A stretch of 64,000 bases of DNA from Symbiodinium natans (Eukaryota; Sar; Dinophyceae; Suessiales; Symbiodiniaceae), in assembly GCA_905221605.1 (NCBI GenBank), contig CAJNDS010002636.1, positions 99,501-163,500 on the forward strand, read 5' to 3'. Of this stretch, positions 39,966 to 50,245 are shown piece after piece (position 1 is the stretch's first letter; each line of letters begins with the position of its first letter). Under the pieces are notes generated by a model, which saw only the letters and a list, made by a program, of their open reading frames with translations, was not told the origin of the DNA and searched no databases. A program made the translations under genes and the position numbers.

Positions 39966-42900
39966 TATAGGGGCTTGTAGGGTTTCTAGGGTTTCTAGGA
40001 TTTAAAGGGTTTGTAGGGTTGACAGGGTTTACTGTACAGGGTTTCTAGGGAGGGTTTAGAGGGTTTATAGGGTTTGGGGTTTTTTCGGTTTGGATGGTTT
40101 TGGCCTAGGCCCAGCAACAACCTTGAAGACAAAACCCTAAACCTTATTATAGTGTTCTTAAGGGGGGGGGGGGGGGGGGGTTCAAGGGGGTATGTAACCC
40201 AAGGCTCCCGAATACTCCACACTACTCCCTAAGGCTTCCGAAGCTTCCCAAAGGTTCCCCCGGTACCTACCCCCTCCCTGAAGGACCCTCTAACTTCAGG
40301 TTTCGGGCTTAGGGTTTAGGGTTCACATGGCAGGCGAAGCCCCCAAGCCCCCAAAAAACATGTAGAACCACCCAAAAAAAGCCCAAGAAAAACAAACTTA
40401 AACCCCCCAGCCCCCCAGGACCTAGAAACCACCCCGAAGTTGAAACACCTTGAGCCCCTAAACCCTGAACCCTACACCCTGGACCCTAAACCCTAAACCC
40501 GAAACCCTAAACCCCAAACCCGAAACCCTAACCCTAAACCCTAAACCCAAATCCCTCCAAGGGGCCGTGGCCCACATGATGTCAGACGGAGCAGGAGGCC
40601 AGCTTTAGAGCTCAAACTTGAGCCAATCGTGCATCGGTACGGTGCAAACCTTCGACACAAAGAGCCTCGAACCATTAAGGAGGCAAGATGAGAGTCAGAG
40701 GCTAGGAGAGAGAGAAACTCAACTGAGCGAGAAGAGAGATCAAATATTCACAATGCGAAGGAACCAGACACACGGGAAGGAATGGTGCAACAGCAGAAAG
40801 CAAGACATGAGTTAGAAAAGTCAAGAAGAAGAGAACCCGAACCAACAAACAAACCTGCCAGTCGCAAAGTGAGGGGTGGGTGCCCTAAACCCTAAACCCT
40901 AAACCCCAAACCCTAAACCCTAAACCCTAAACCCTGTTCGACACGCTCCCAGGGAGTGGGGGGGGGCGGGTTAAGGCTCAGTGTAGAGAGATCTTGCAGG
41001 GTTGCCCTTCACGCAGAGAAGCCGAGGATGTCAGACCCAATGCGTCCCGGGTGGAACCAACATGAAGTTGTTCAAGGGGGTTTAGGGTTTAGGGTTTAGG
41101 GTTTAGGGTTTAGGGTTTAGGGTTTAGGGTTTAGGGTGGGATGAAACCCAGGTTGCCGTGTCCGAACTCCCGTACCTGCATGCACGTTGGGCTCAGATGC
41201 TCAGGATTCATGGGCTTTGGGGAAGTCCAAGCATTCACCACGACACAGTTGCCCCACCCTCATGCGCGCATGGAAGCCGCGAGCTTGAGCACTAGATGAT
41301 TACGTTTCAAATGGCAAGTCTGAAGCGCATACAGCTGAGACACGTTCCTCCTCAACCCCTCGCCAAGGCTCGCGGAACACTTGGGAAGCCCAAATTGCGA
41401 ACTCAAAGCTCCCAGCCTCAAACGGTGACAAAAGCGGCATCATGGGCCCCCCGAACACCCGCGGAGAACACCCCGAAACACATTCCCCCCAACAGCCCCT
41501 GAAGCCTAAATCCCCATCCCGGCCATGACCAAGGGCCCCAGTGACCGATGCTGCTGCTGCCCCTCCTGGAGACTTCGCGTGGAAACAGCTCCGGGGAGAC
41601 TCTAAGGGCTTGTTAGGACCACTGAACCGGTGAAGCTGGGGAAGTGGATCCTACCAGCTGGGGTCCTTCAAGGAGTCGTGTGTTTCACATGCGAAAAAGA
41701 AGCTGCGCCCAACGAAGAAAGTGCACAGAAGTCCAAAGTTCAGTCGAAGATGGCAGCCCCAACTTCCCGCACATGGTCGTGGGTGAACTCTAACGCCGGT
41801 TTGGGGGCAAGCCTGGCAGTTTTTGCTTGGGGGCCTGCTCGAACAGCCAAAACATTGCCCATACTTGGGATGTTTCGGTGCTCTCCTCTTTCACTCTTCG
41901 GTCTGTTAGGAGCCTTTGCCGGACAAAGGCCAGGAAGAGGCGGCAGGAAGAGGTTAGCATCAGCACAGGGTGCACAAAGCAGCCGTGCAAGGGGGCTTGC
42001 ATCGTACGTCAGGCATTTGGAGGCATAGAGCAGTGTGAGCCATCCGGATGGGGGGAAACCAACAGGTGTTGACCCACACCATGGGGGATTCGGTACATCA
42101 TTTGGTGCCATTGCCTGGCGTGTCGTTAATTGGCGTTGCACGGGGAGGGAGCCCAGCTCCCGAAACCAAAGCCTGTTGCGCGTGAGGTGCCGGGTTTAGG
42201 GTTGAGGGTTTACAGTTTAGTGTTGTAGGTTGTAGGGTTTTAGGGTTTCGCGGCCCTTCTCAAAACCAAGAACCCCAAACCCCCCTGACTTATATATGGT
42301 TCAGCCCCGGCGGCCCCCCCCCCCCCCCCCCCGCCCCGCCCTATAGGTTTTGGGTTTAGGGTTTAGGGTGCGGAGATGCAATTGCATTGTGCACAAGTGA
42401 AGTAAGCCCGGTAACCCTCAGTTGGACCCCCCTAGCCTGGGTCGGTGCCCGTTCAGGGAGTAAAGGGCGGTGTGAGAACCCCGGAAAAATTTGGACAACC
42501 TTAAGGTGGGATAGTTGGTGCCATGTCCCCCTTGGTTGTTCCCCGCATAGGGTTTAGGGTTTATGGAGGGGCGCAGAATGCACAACGCGGAACCACATCT
42601 GGGCGTTGTTCTAAGGGTAAGGGAGGTCGACAGTTTATCCGACTGCCGTAAGGGCTTGGGTTCCGTTGACACCAGGATCAGCTTAAATCCACGCTGGGGT
42701 TTAATCAAAGCTTCTCAGGGTCTTAAATGAGGGTTCGGGAACCGAAACTAGTCCTAAAGGGACTACTAGTCTGCATCTGGCCTTGCGGCGGGAGCCACGG
42801 CCAGGCTAGGCAGCCAACCACCTCGGAGAAGCTTGTGGGGAAAGGCTCTTAGGCTTTCAGGCTTAGGGTCTAGGTGTTTTTGGGCTTTAGCTTCTTCTTT

Positions 42901-43100
42901 CAGGGTTTAGACCCCTTCCTGCTCTTATAGCGTAGATGGCCAGCTTAGGGTTGATATGATATAGGGTTTGATGAGGGGCAGTCGGCCCTAAACCCTAAAC
43001 CTAAACACCTGTGCATAGCTTGGCACACAAGTACAGCCCAGCCCCTCTTTTTAACAGGGCCAGGCAATGGCCCTAGGCAATGGCCCCTGTTAAACACTTA
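39966..43100. other. repeat-rich region without firm genes
   Basis: Contains TTTATAGGG variants (39966-40080), a G run (40157-40180), CCCTAAA arrays (about 40440-40555 and 40883-40935), a TTTAGGG array (41078-41137) and a poly-C tract near 42315. Open stretches at 40618-40815 (plus, Arg/Glu/Gln-rich) and 41630-42028 (both strands) have plausible composition but no recognised family, splice partners or supporting context. I do not call them genes. Confidence 0.6.
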
Positions 43101-43166
43101 TGGACTACTAGGACCTTACAACAAACCCCCTAAAACCGCGAATACCCGTTCAACTCTTACAATAAA

Positions 43167-43466
43167 ATGAAAAACTTCTCCGAAGCGGATGTTCGCCATG
43201 AGATAGTCAACCACAGTCAGGGAGAGATTACCAATTCCAACTCTACAAACGCCATCGAGTGCAAGTGGTCCTTAATTAAACGTTGGATCCGTCGGAGAAT
43301 GTCCGGGATCTTACCAGCTCATTCAGATCGCCAAAAATGGCGTCTGCTCATAGATGAGTACCAAGCCCGCAGCTCGCTCACAGCGAACGGCCAACACTCT
43401 TTTGATCACGGTAACCTCATCACAGCGCGCGTGCGCGATGTCGTACGTCTTTTCCAAGTTTCCTGA
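43167..43466 (+). pseudogene. IS1595/ISXO2-like transposase, C-terminal fragment
   Basis: A 99-residue frame contains HEIVNHSQGEITN, then NAIECKWSLIKRWIRRRMSG. In the ISXO2/IS1595 (Merlin-like) DDE transposases the end of the catalytic core has the same layout: a VNHS-type segment, then N-x-IE-x-WS-x-x-K-R, with the Glu as third catalytic residue. Only this end of the domain is present. The first two Asp blocks and the N-terminal zinc ribbon are missing upstream, so the copy is truncated. A decayed gene in the opposite orientation at 45626-44032 carries features of the missing N-terminal part, so the two may be pieces of one rearranged element. Confidence 0.6.
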
Positions 43467-43653
43467 CAGCATCGCTTGCTTCGTCGAACACCATCTTACG
43501 CTTTAGCTGCTCAAAAGAAATGCTTTGCAGCTGCCATCTTTGGCCATCAAATTGGATATGCACTGTACGTAAACCTGCATACGCTTGTCTCTGTCCGCAG
43601 CTATGAACACATCCAAATGAGTGGTTTCGTTTCGTGCATTTACGTAAAATACT

Positions 43654-43679
43654 AAAACGCAGGGGCCGGGTTCACCCCT
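43654..43679. repeat. 26-bp direct repeat, left copy
   Basis: AAAACGCAGGGGCCGGGTTC and the following six bases are identical to 46060-46085. Weak similarity continues downstream in both copies (a TATxCCTTCAGCGCC block, then GTTAAAAC). The pair brackets the decayed zinc-ribbon gene. Confidence 0.85.
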
Positions 43680-44031
43680 GGAACCGCTTGTTTTAACCTT
43701 TAAGCCCTATAAGTTCTAAAGGCTTAGGGCTTTTCAGGGTTTATCTCTAAAGCCCTGAGGGTTAAAGGCTTATATGCCTAAACCTGCAGCGTAAGTTCCT
43801 AAACCTGATGCGTTTAAACCTAAGGCCTGGGCATGTATGCCTTCAGCGCCTATAAGGTTAAAACGATGGAACCTTGATTGAACCTTTAAACCTTAACCCG
43901 GTTCAAACCTTAAACACTATAGGGTTTGAGGTTCCAATGTTTCGGTTGAATTGGTGGCTTGCGTTAAAATCCTATATAAATCTTAAACCCTAAGCCTTTA
44001 AAATGCATAAATCTTGGAATAGGGTCTGATC

Positions 44032-45626
44032 CTACTTCTTAGCGATATTCCAGCCCATGCACAGGGTTCCCGTGTCCTCTCTTACTTCCTCCCAGCGGTG
44101 GTTGAGTACAGGGTTTCGAGCAGGTTGTGTAGGATTGGGATGTTTTCTGCTTGAAACCTGCTTCGGCCCCTTGCCAGGTGGAACGACGAGCTCCTGGCGT
44201 TGCCGAGACCGTGGCCTTCCACTTGTCGGAGACAAAGATATCTCCTCCCCTCAATCCCAATGTCTGGATGTTTTTAAGCATCTCCTTGTGGCCACGGGGT
44301 TTGCCGTCCAACGGAGTAGCTGAAGATGCCGAAGGTCGCTTCAATGTAGTCTTGCTCGAAGATGTTGATGGTCGTTTGTAGGCCTTTGAAGCAGGTTTCT
44401 TCGTAACTGCGCGGCTAGACCGCTATGCAGTACGAAGACGCTGGAAAAGTGGACCGTCGAACCCCTGGTTGAGTTGTGGTTGGTACCATGCACTCAATGT
44501 CTGCTGGAAGGATTGGGTCCAAGCATCAATTCGCTTGTGGTCAGTGGGACGCAACTCGCGAAGAATTTGTTGTCGAGGAAATTCATACATCCGCATCACG
44601 AAAGCTTCCAACTTAGGCATCCACATGTGTTGCTTCACGTTCGAAAGGAATCGCCTCAGGCTGCTGGTCTAGACACTCTAGACAGCCTTGGGTTTCGTAC
44701 CGAGCTCCAATCCAACGATATCGTGAGCTCTTGAAGCGTAGCTGGTAAGGCGTCTGACAACTCGGACAAACACGCTCAGGAGGCACGAGATGCAAAGCCT
44801 GTGCTGCGAGCACTGCTCGCGTAGCCAAGGTATCCGGGAGGCCACCAGGATCACGAACACGACTGTACTTCACGATGTCAGAGAATTGGGTCCTGTTGAG
44901 AAGGTCTGCAGACGAAACCGCGGCTCGGAAGGCACTCCAATCTGCATAGCATGCCATTGCGAAAAAACTATAATATCTCGAGCCACTTACAAAACAACAT
45001 CGAGAAGTCAGGTGAACATCATGAGCATCGAGTGACTTGGGTAGCACACAGATGCTGGACTGACATATGACAAAGCCGGGCTATGCGTGAGACCATGATT
45101 TGCGCAAAACTGCTGCGCGCCAATGCTGGTATTCACACATGATGCTGGACTGACATGCGACAAAGCCGGGCTATGCGTGAGACCATATTTTGTGCAAAAC
45201 TGCGCGCCAATGCCGGTATTCACACGCTCACTCGGCAATATCCACGCGGTCGGCTTCGTCCATCATCCGCTTGAGTTCCTGCTCCATATCGTCTGGGACG
45301 TGACCAACTTGTGGCATGACATCATCGTCGTCTGTGTCGGCATCATGAGCGAGACTAGGGAAAGCAGGATTGGATGGCGCTGCGACGCTGACAGCATCGG
45401 TGAGTTTGGCACGCTTTGACGACAGCATGACTGAAATGGACGAGGATGCGGTGGACTTCTTGGGAGACGGCGAGTCCAGGTCGATGGCGTGTGTAACTGC
45501 CTGACCTTTGAGGGAACGAAAAGCTGCAACCTTTTCCTTCTTGACCTTGACGCGAAGCTCCGGTTCAGGAAGCAGGCGTGATGGCACTGGAGGCACTAAC
45601 GTATTTACGTTGACCTTTGATAGCAA
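44032..45626 (-). pseudogene. decayed gene with zinc ribbon, likely transposase-related
   Basis: Minus-strand pieces from 5' to 3'. At 45626-45228 there is a Lys/Ser-rich, then acidic, N-terminal segment (AIDLDSPSPKKS, DADTDDDD). At about 45047-44613 there is a segment with a zinc-ribbon pattern, CPSCQTPYQL followed about 25 residues later by GCLEC. At 44638-44423 there is a helical segment (ILRELRPTDHKRIDAW). The same frame then passes one TAG and continues to 44039, with a Lys/Ser/Pro linker and GGDIFVSDKWKATVSA. Zinc ribbon followed by a (V/I)SDxWKA block is the layout of IS1595/ISXO2-like transposases, where that Asp is catalytic. Frames change between the first pieces, where introns or decay are possible. 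The call is suggestive only. Confidence 0.4.
45051..45228. repeat. tandem duplication of about 89 bp
   Basis: Two adjacent copies beginning GATGCTGGACTGACAT (45051 and about 45140) differ at a few positions. They lie between the first two coding pieces of the decayed zinc-ribbon gene and could be intronic. Confidence 0.85.
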
Positions 45627-45699
45627 ACAGTTTCATGCTGTTCAATGAATATGCATCCACTATATAGGCACTATTCAGAAGCAGCAAACCAACAGCCTC

Positions 45700-45955
45700 G
45701 GCTCACGAAATAACAAAGCCAAAATAACAACAAAAAACCAAAAATTTAAAAAACATCCAAAAAAAACCAAAAAAGCAACCAAAACCAAAAACGAACCAAA
45801 AAAACACAACCAAAAAAAACCAAAACCAAAAAAACATTTCCTAGGAAATCTTATAAGGAAACTTCCTGAATAATGTTTCTTTTTTTGTTTTTTTTTTTTT
45901 GGTTTTGTTTTTTTTGGTTTTGGCTTTTTCTGATTTTTTGTTTTGGTCTTTTTTA
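45700..45955. repeat. large A/T-rich foldback
   Basis: The left arm is built of CCAAAA-type units on the plus strand (about 45715-45838) and the right arm of TTTTGG-type units (about 45880-45955), so the region can fold on itself. The centre contains TTTCCTAGGAAA. The Lys-rich and Phe-rich open frames here are compositional. It resembles the arms of the foldback near 18310-18450. Confidence 0.75.
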
Positions 45956-46059
45956 TACACCCCAACACTGAAACAGCAATCATAAACCCTTCGCCCCTGG
46001 AGCGTGTCGGCATGCACGTCGGACACGACGCCGCTTACCTCAGACAGAATAAAAGTGCC

Positions 46060-46085
46060 AAAACGCAGGGGCCGGGTTCACCCCT
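46060..46085. repeat. 26-bp direct repeat, right copy
   Basis: Identical to 43654-43679. It is followed by degenerate TTTAAACCC/CCTATAGGG-type sequence (46130-46440), like the region after the left copy (43690-43990). Confidence 0.85.
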
Positions 46086-46489
46086 CAGCCAAAAAAACCT
46101 ACCGCCTGAGAATTTATACCTTCAGCGCCCAAAGTGTTAAAACCTGTTAACGGTTTAGAGCCCTATAGGGCTTCAGGGTTCTGACCCTAAAGCGCTTAGG
46201 GTTGGGCCTGAAACGCCTAAACCTTAAACCCTTAAGGTTTAAACTCTATGGGCTTGGGTTTTAATGCCTAAATCTTCAACCCTGAGCCTTTAAACCTTAA
46301 CCCTATGCCTTTAGGGTTTAAAGATTAGGCGTTTAGGACCCTTAACCCTATAGCCTAAAGGGCTCAAAGGTTAAGTGTTTAGGCCCACTAAGATTAAACT
46401 CTATGGGCTTATGTTTAGTTTCAATTCCGAAGTATTAAAGCCTAAACCTGGTTGCCGTGTGGAAGGATGGCCGGTTGACATGCGAGTCC

Positions 46490-46556
46490 GCGGAGAAGGC
46501 CACGAAAGCCAAGAAGGCGAAGAAGCCTGCGATGAAGGCGATGAAGGCGACGAGTA
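46490..46556. repeat. 9-bp GATGAAGGC-type tandem repeat
   Basis: Degenerate units of GAAGGC and GATGAAGGC. On the plus strand they read as Glu/Gly-rich peptide (EGDEGDE), and a related tract lies at 46850-46965. Confidence 0.75.
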
Positions 46557-46573
46557 GGGTTTATGAGCTGTTT

Positions 46574-47136
46574 ACTTGTAAGTCTTGAGGATAGTTTATA
46601 TAGATGAATCTTATCTTTGAGAAATTGTAACTCTTTTTGGAGGTCCTTTAGGAATCATGAGATGAACAGCCACATACTTGCAAGTAAGTCGGGCTTTTCC
46701 TGTCTTTGATGGCTACTACTTCTCCAGCTGCGCTTCGCAGCACCGTATACAGAACACCAGCTGCATTTTGCAGCAATTGTACCTCTGCTTTGGCAGTTCC
46801 GTGAACCTCGACATAGTCCTCTACACGAGCTATGCCGTACCTGACCTACCAGGCGATGAAGGCGATGAAGGCGATGAAGGCAATCAAGCCAATGAAGGCA
46901 ATGAAGGCAATGAAGGCCATGAAGTGATGAAGGCCAGAAAGCTACGAAGGCCATGAAGGCGAAGAAAAAAAGTGAGCTCCTTTGTGCTTCGTCCCTTTCA
47001 CCCCCATTCGAACTTGTAAGTCTTGAGGATAGTTTATATAGATGAGTCTTATCTTTGAGAAATTGTAACTCTTTTTGGAGGTCCTTTAGGAATCATGAGA
47101 TGAACAGCCACATACTTGCAAGTAAGTCGGGCTTTT
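46574..47136. repeat. 125-bp direct repeats flanking 313 bp
   Basis: Positions 46574-46698 and 47012-47136 are 125-bp copies that differ at one position seen (GATGAATC against GATGAGTC). They begin ACTTGTAAGTCTTGAGG and end AAGTAAGTCGGGCTTTT. The 313-bp interior contains a GATGAAGGC-type repeat and no transposition gene. The structure could be a small LTR-like (TRIM-type) unit or an ordinary duplication. Terminal TG...CA ends are not evident. Confidence 0.8.
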
Positions 47137-47402
47137 GGAAGGCCCAGGACCCGGAACATAGTGAAAGGATATTTGCTCACAGTATTCTCGCTTCTCTGGG
47201 GCCTACTTGCAATAGATTCATTCGAATAGATAAATCGCAGCACCCCATGCCCTCAAATACTTCCTAGCCTTATGGGAGTTTACAGGCGGCTGTACGATAT
47301 CAGGCTACTGTACCAAGACACCGGGGGGGGGGGGGAGTAGTGCACACGGGCATCAACAAAAACCAACAAAGGTAGGTCCATGGGGGGTTACCATATACTT
47401 AT

Positions 47403-47560
47403 ATTTATATACATACATACATATACATATCTGTATATATACAGATGTATGTTGTTATTAGACTATATTCTATTGTTTTAAGTGTGTGTGTGTGTGTATG
47501 TATATATATATATATGTTCTTTGTATGTATGTATGTATGTATGTATGCATGCATGTGTGT
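47403..47560. repeat. (TATG)n/(TA)n/(TG)n microsatellite
   Basis: Mixed TATACATAC, GTGTGT and TATGTATG tracts; the open frames across it are repeat translations. The stretch 47560-48220 shows degenerate telomere-type repeats and no gene that I can support. Confidence 0.93.
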
Positions 47561-48224
47561 ATAGTCATGGCTCAGCAAAGGCGTCATCGTAAACATGAGC
47601 TGCAACCTCGGCGAAGTCAAGCCATCGGCGCAGGCGCTTATCGGGCTGCTTTGAGAGTTTAGGGGTCCAGGGATTTGGGGTGCTGTTTTGGGTTTAGGGT
47701 TGAAGGTTTAAGGTTTAGGGTTCAGGGCTTTAGGGGTTTTGGGAGTGTAGGAGTGCAGGAGTTTAGGAGTGTAGGGGGTTTTTTGTAGGTGCGGGGCTTT
47801 GGCTTTGGGAGTTGCGGCAGACAACCGCGCTGAGGGCTTGTTCAGTATTATAGGACTCTTTAGAGTTCATCTCGCATAGGTTCCCTACAACAACCAGGGA
47901 CCAAGGAACCCTCAAAAGCAAAAAACAAAAGAAGCCCCGTTTGCCTTAAAGAATCACGAGCCCCATACGGGAAACCTGAACAGATGACATCAGACGTGAA
48001 GCTTATGGCAAGAATGGAGCTAACTTACTTCTTTGCGTGTGTAGCCCTGAGATCAAGCTTGGAGATGTGTACTATAAGAGTACGCCCTGCTTGTGCAATA
48101 TAGCGGCCTTAGTAATTAGAATAAGGCTTTTTTTTTTTGGGGGGGGGGGTTATTCTAGTATGATTCTATTGGGACCCTTAGTACTTACTCCAACCCCGAA
48201 ACCCTAAAACCCTAAACCTTAAAC

Positions 48225-50062
48225 CAGGGGGCTCCAGCGCCCCCAGGTCCTCCAGCGACTCCTCCGGCTGGGGGCGCCGCCCCCCCGCCACGAGGACGAA
48301 GTCGGGGAAGATGCCCAGGGAGTCCGCCAGCCGCCCCTTGAAGTCCCCAAGCGTCCTCGGGTTTTAGGGTTTTAAGGGGTTTAGGGGTTTAGGGGTTTAG
48401 GGGTTAAGGTTTAGGGTTTTGGGCCTCTTGGAGTCCCCAAGCGTCCTCGGGAGGGGGATTCTTGGAGGGTTCGGTGTAGGGTTTTAGGGTTTTAGGGGGG
48501 TTTAGGGTTTAAGGTTTAGGGTTAAGGGGGGGGGGGGGGGGGGGGGGAGGAGGATGCTTGGAGGGTTCGGTTTATAGGGGCTTTTTGGGGTTTTAGGGTT
48601 TTTAGGGTTTTAGGGGCTTTAGGGGGTTTAGGGTTCAGGGTTTATTGGTTGGGGCTCTGGCACTTTGCACTTTTGGGGTCCCCCCCCCCCCCCCCCCCCT
48701 AAAAGCCCTACAAGGGCCTAAAAGCGCTTGTTAAGTGCGGCCGGGCAGTCTCGCCAGCGCGGGGCTGGGCTTTGGTCATGCGCCCGCTGAGCGAGACGCA
48801 CTGCGGCAGGCCGGGGATCTGGGGCTCCGCTTCAGGCTCCTATGCTGTCCTTAGAACCCTTTTAAATTTTTTTTTTTTAGTTAAGATTCTCTTGGGTTTT
48901 ATAGAAACAAAAATAAAAACAATTCCCAAGGGGGATAGAGGCTCTGGACCCTCATCGGCAAAGATGCTGTGCCTGTTCAGCATTCCCAGAACCTCCTCGA
49001 GCTTCTGCACGGGGCAGCGGCCTGCATTGAAGAGCCCTAAACCCTAAACCCTAAACCCTAAACCCTAAACCCTAAACCCTAGACCCTAGACCCTAAACCC
49101 TAAACCCTAGACCCTAAACCCTAAACCCTAAACCCTAAAGGGGCAGCGGCCTGCATTGAAGAGCTGCCCAACAAGCCGGGCAACTCCCTTGGCGCTCTCT
49201 CGGGCCCTCTGGGTCTCCTGCAGGACGTCCGCATCCCCGGCGGATCGGAAGAAGTGGCGGCTCATGTCGCGCGTGATGGAGTCGATCACGCAGGAGCTCA
49301 GGCTCCTTTTGCTTCTCCAATAACCAAGAAAAAAAAACGGCTAAACTCCATTATTCCCTCTGAAATTAAAAACGGCTAAACTCTATAATTCCCTCCAAAA
49401 TTAAGGACACCCAAAGAGCTTAAAAACCCGCCGCTGGCTAAGTGAGGCTCACTTCGGGCTCGGAGGGCTCGGCATCCGCAGGGTCCGCAGGGTCCGCAGG
49501 GTCCGCAGGGTTCAGTTGGTCCAAGGCAAGGATGATGTCAGCAAGAGGCATCGCCCCGGTGGGCCGCGAGTTTCCGGACCACACCGAGACCTGGGTTTTG
49601 GCCCTTTCAAAGAGGAATATTTACAAAGAAAGGGTCCCTTACAAACCCAAATCAGGAAGTCATGAAGTTCTGTCCCCAACATCCAGCCTAGAAACGAGTA
49701 TGTCGTTGGCAATTTGCATGAAGACCTCCTTGTCGGCACTCGCCAAGTTCATGGCCATCTCACCCTCGGACTTCCTAGCCTCGTCTACCAACCGGCCAAG
49801 GTTCGTCGGCGAAACCTTCAGGGGTCCCTTGATGAAGCTTAACTATCCCTAAATAGCCCTTAATTCAGGGATAATTAAGGCTTAGTTAGGCTTAACTATC
49901 CCTAAATAGCCCTTAATTGTGGGGGGAACCTCAGGGGGGTAGTATAGAGGGGTAGTAGGGGAGCCCATGGAACCTTGTTCAGGAACAGCTTCACTGCATT
50001 GGATCCAGTCATCTCCCCAGCTAAGCAGAGCGAACAGCTCTCGGCTCTCGGCGGAAGCCCCC
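48225..50062 (-). CDS. multi-exon gene with telomere-array introns, product unknown
   Basis: Minus-strand exons by eye: about 50062-49930, 49815-49688, 49603-49451, 49305-49151, 49021-48945, 48839 to about 48735, and 48355-48225. The first five junctions keep phase. Donors are GT, GC, GA, GC (inside a 25-bp duplication) and GA; acceptors are AG|G. Fragments read LVDEARKSEGEMAMNLASAD, FMQIANDILVSR, MPLADIILALDQLN followed by repeated ADP, SITRDMSRHFFRSAGDADVL, ESAKGVARLVGQLFNAG, VQKLEEVLGMLNRHSIFADE, PQIPGLPQCVSLSGRMTKAQ and LPRTLGDFKGRLADSLGIFP. The last exon (LGDFKGRLA, FVLVAGGRRP) is faintly ubiquitin-like. No family is assigned. Introns hold TTTAGGG-type arrays or short A/T-rich repeats. 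The join between the last two exons is not resolved and the 5' end is missing. Confidence 0.7.
48342..48451. repeat. telomere-type array between 20-bp direct repeats
   Basis: AGTCCCCAAGCGTCCTCGGG occurs at 48342-48361 and 48432-48451, with a TTTAGGGG-type array between. On the minus strand the repeat contains CCGAG|GAC, so a GA donor in the first copy and an AG acceptor in the second remove the array together with one repeat. Confidence 0.88.
48456..48571. repeat. second array between 20-bp direct repeats
   Basis: GGATTCTTGGAGGGTTCGGT at 48456-48475 and 48552-48571 differ at one position and enclose another TTTAGGG-type stretch with a long G run. It abuts the neighbouring 20-bp duplication. 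Confidence 0.8.
49011..49164. repeat. CCCTAAA array between perfect 25-bp direct repeats
   Basis: GGGGCAGCGGCCTGCATTGA plus AGAGC is present at 49011-49035 and again at 49140-49164, with about 100 bp of CCCTAAA units between. The duplicated 25 bp is exon sequence of the minus-strand gene. The duplication provides a GC donor in one copy and a CAG|G acceptor in the other. Confidence 0.93.
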
Positions 50063-50154
50063 CTCACTTGCTCCCCTCACTTGCTCTAGGCTCAAGCCCG
50101 GTGGCTGAAGGAAGAAGGCATTCTCCCGCCCCAAGTGGTGAAATCCCTCCAGCT

Positions 50155-50245
50155 TCAAGGCCCTGAAGCCCTGAAGCCCTGAAGCCCTGAAGCCCTGAAG
50201 CCCTGAAGCCCTGAAGCCCTGAAGCCCTGAACCCTGAAGCCCCAA
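50155..50245. repeat. 9-bp tandem repeat CCTGAAGCC
   Basis: About nine copies of CCTGAAGCC. It probably lies in an intron upstream of the first recognised exon of the 50062-48225 gene. The Gly-Leu-Gln peptides on the minus strand are repeat translations. Confidence 0.9.
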
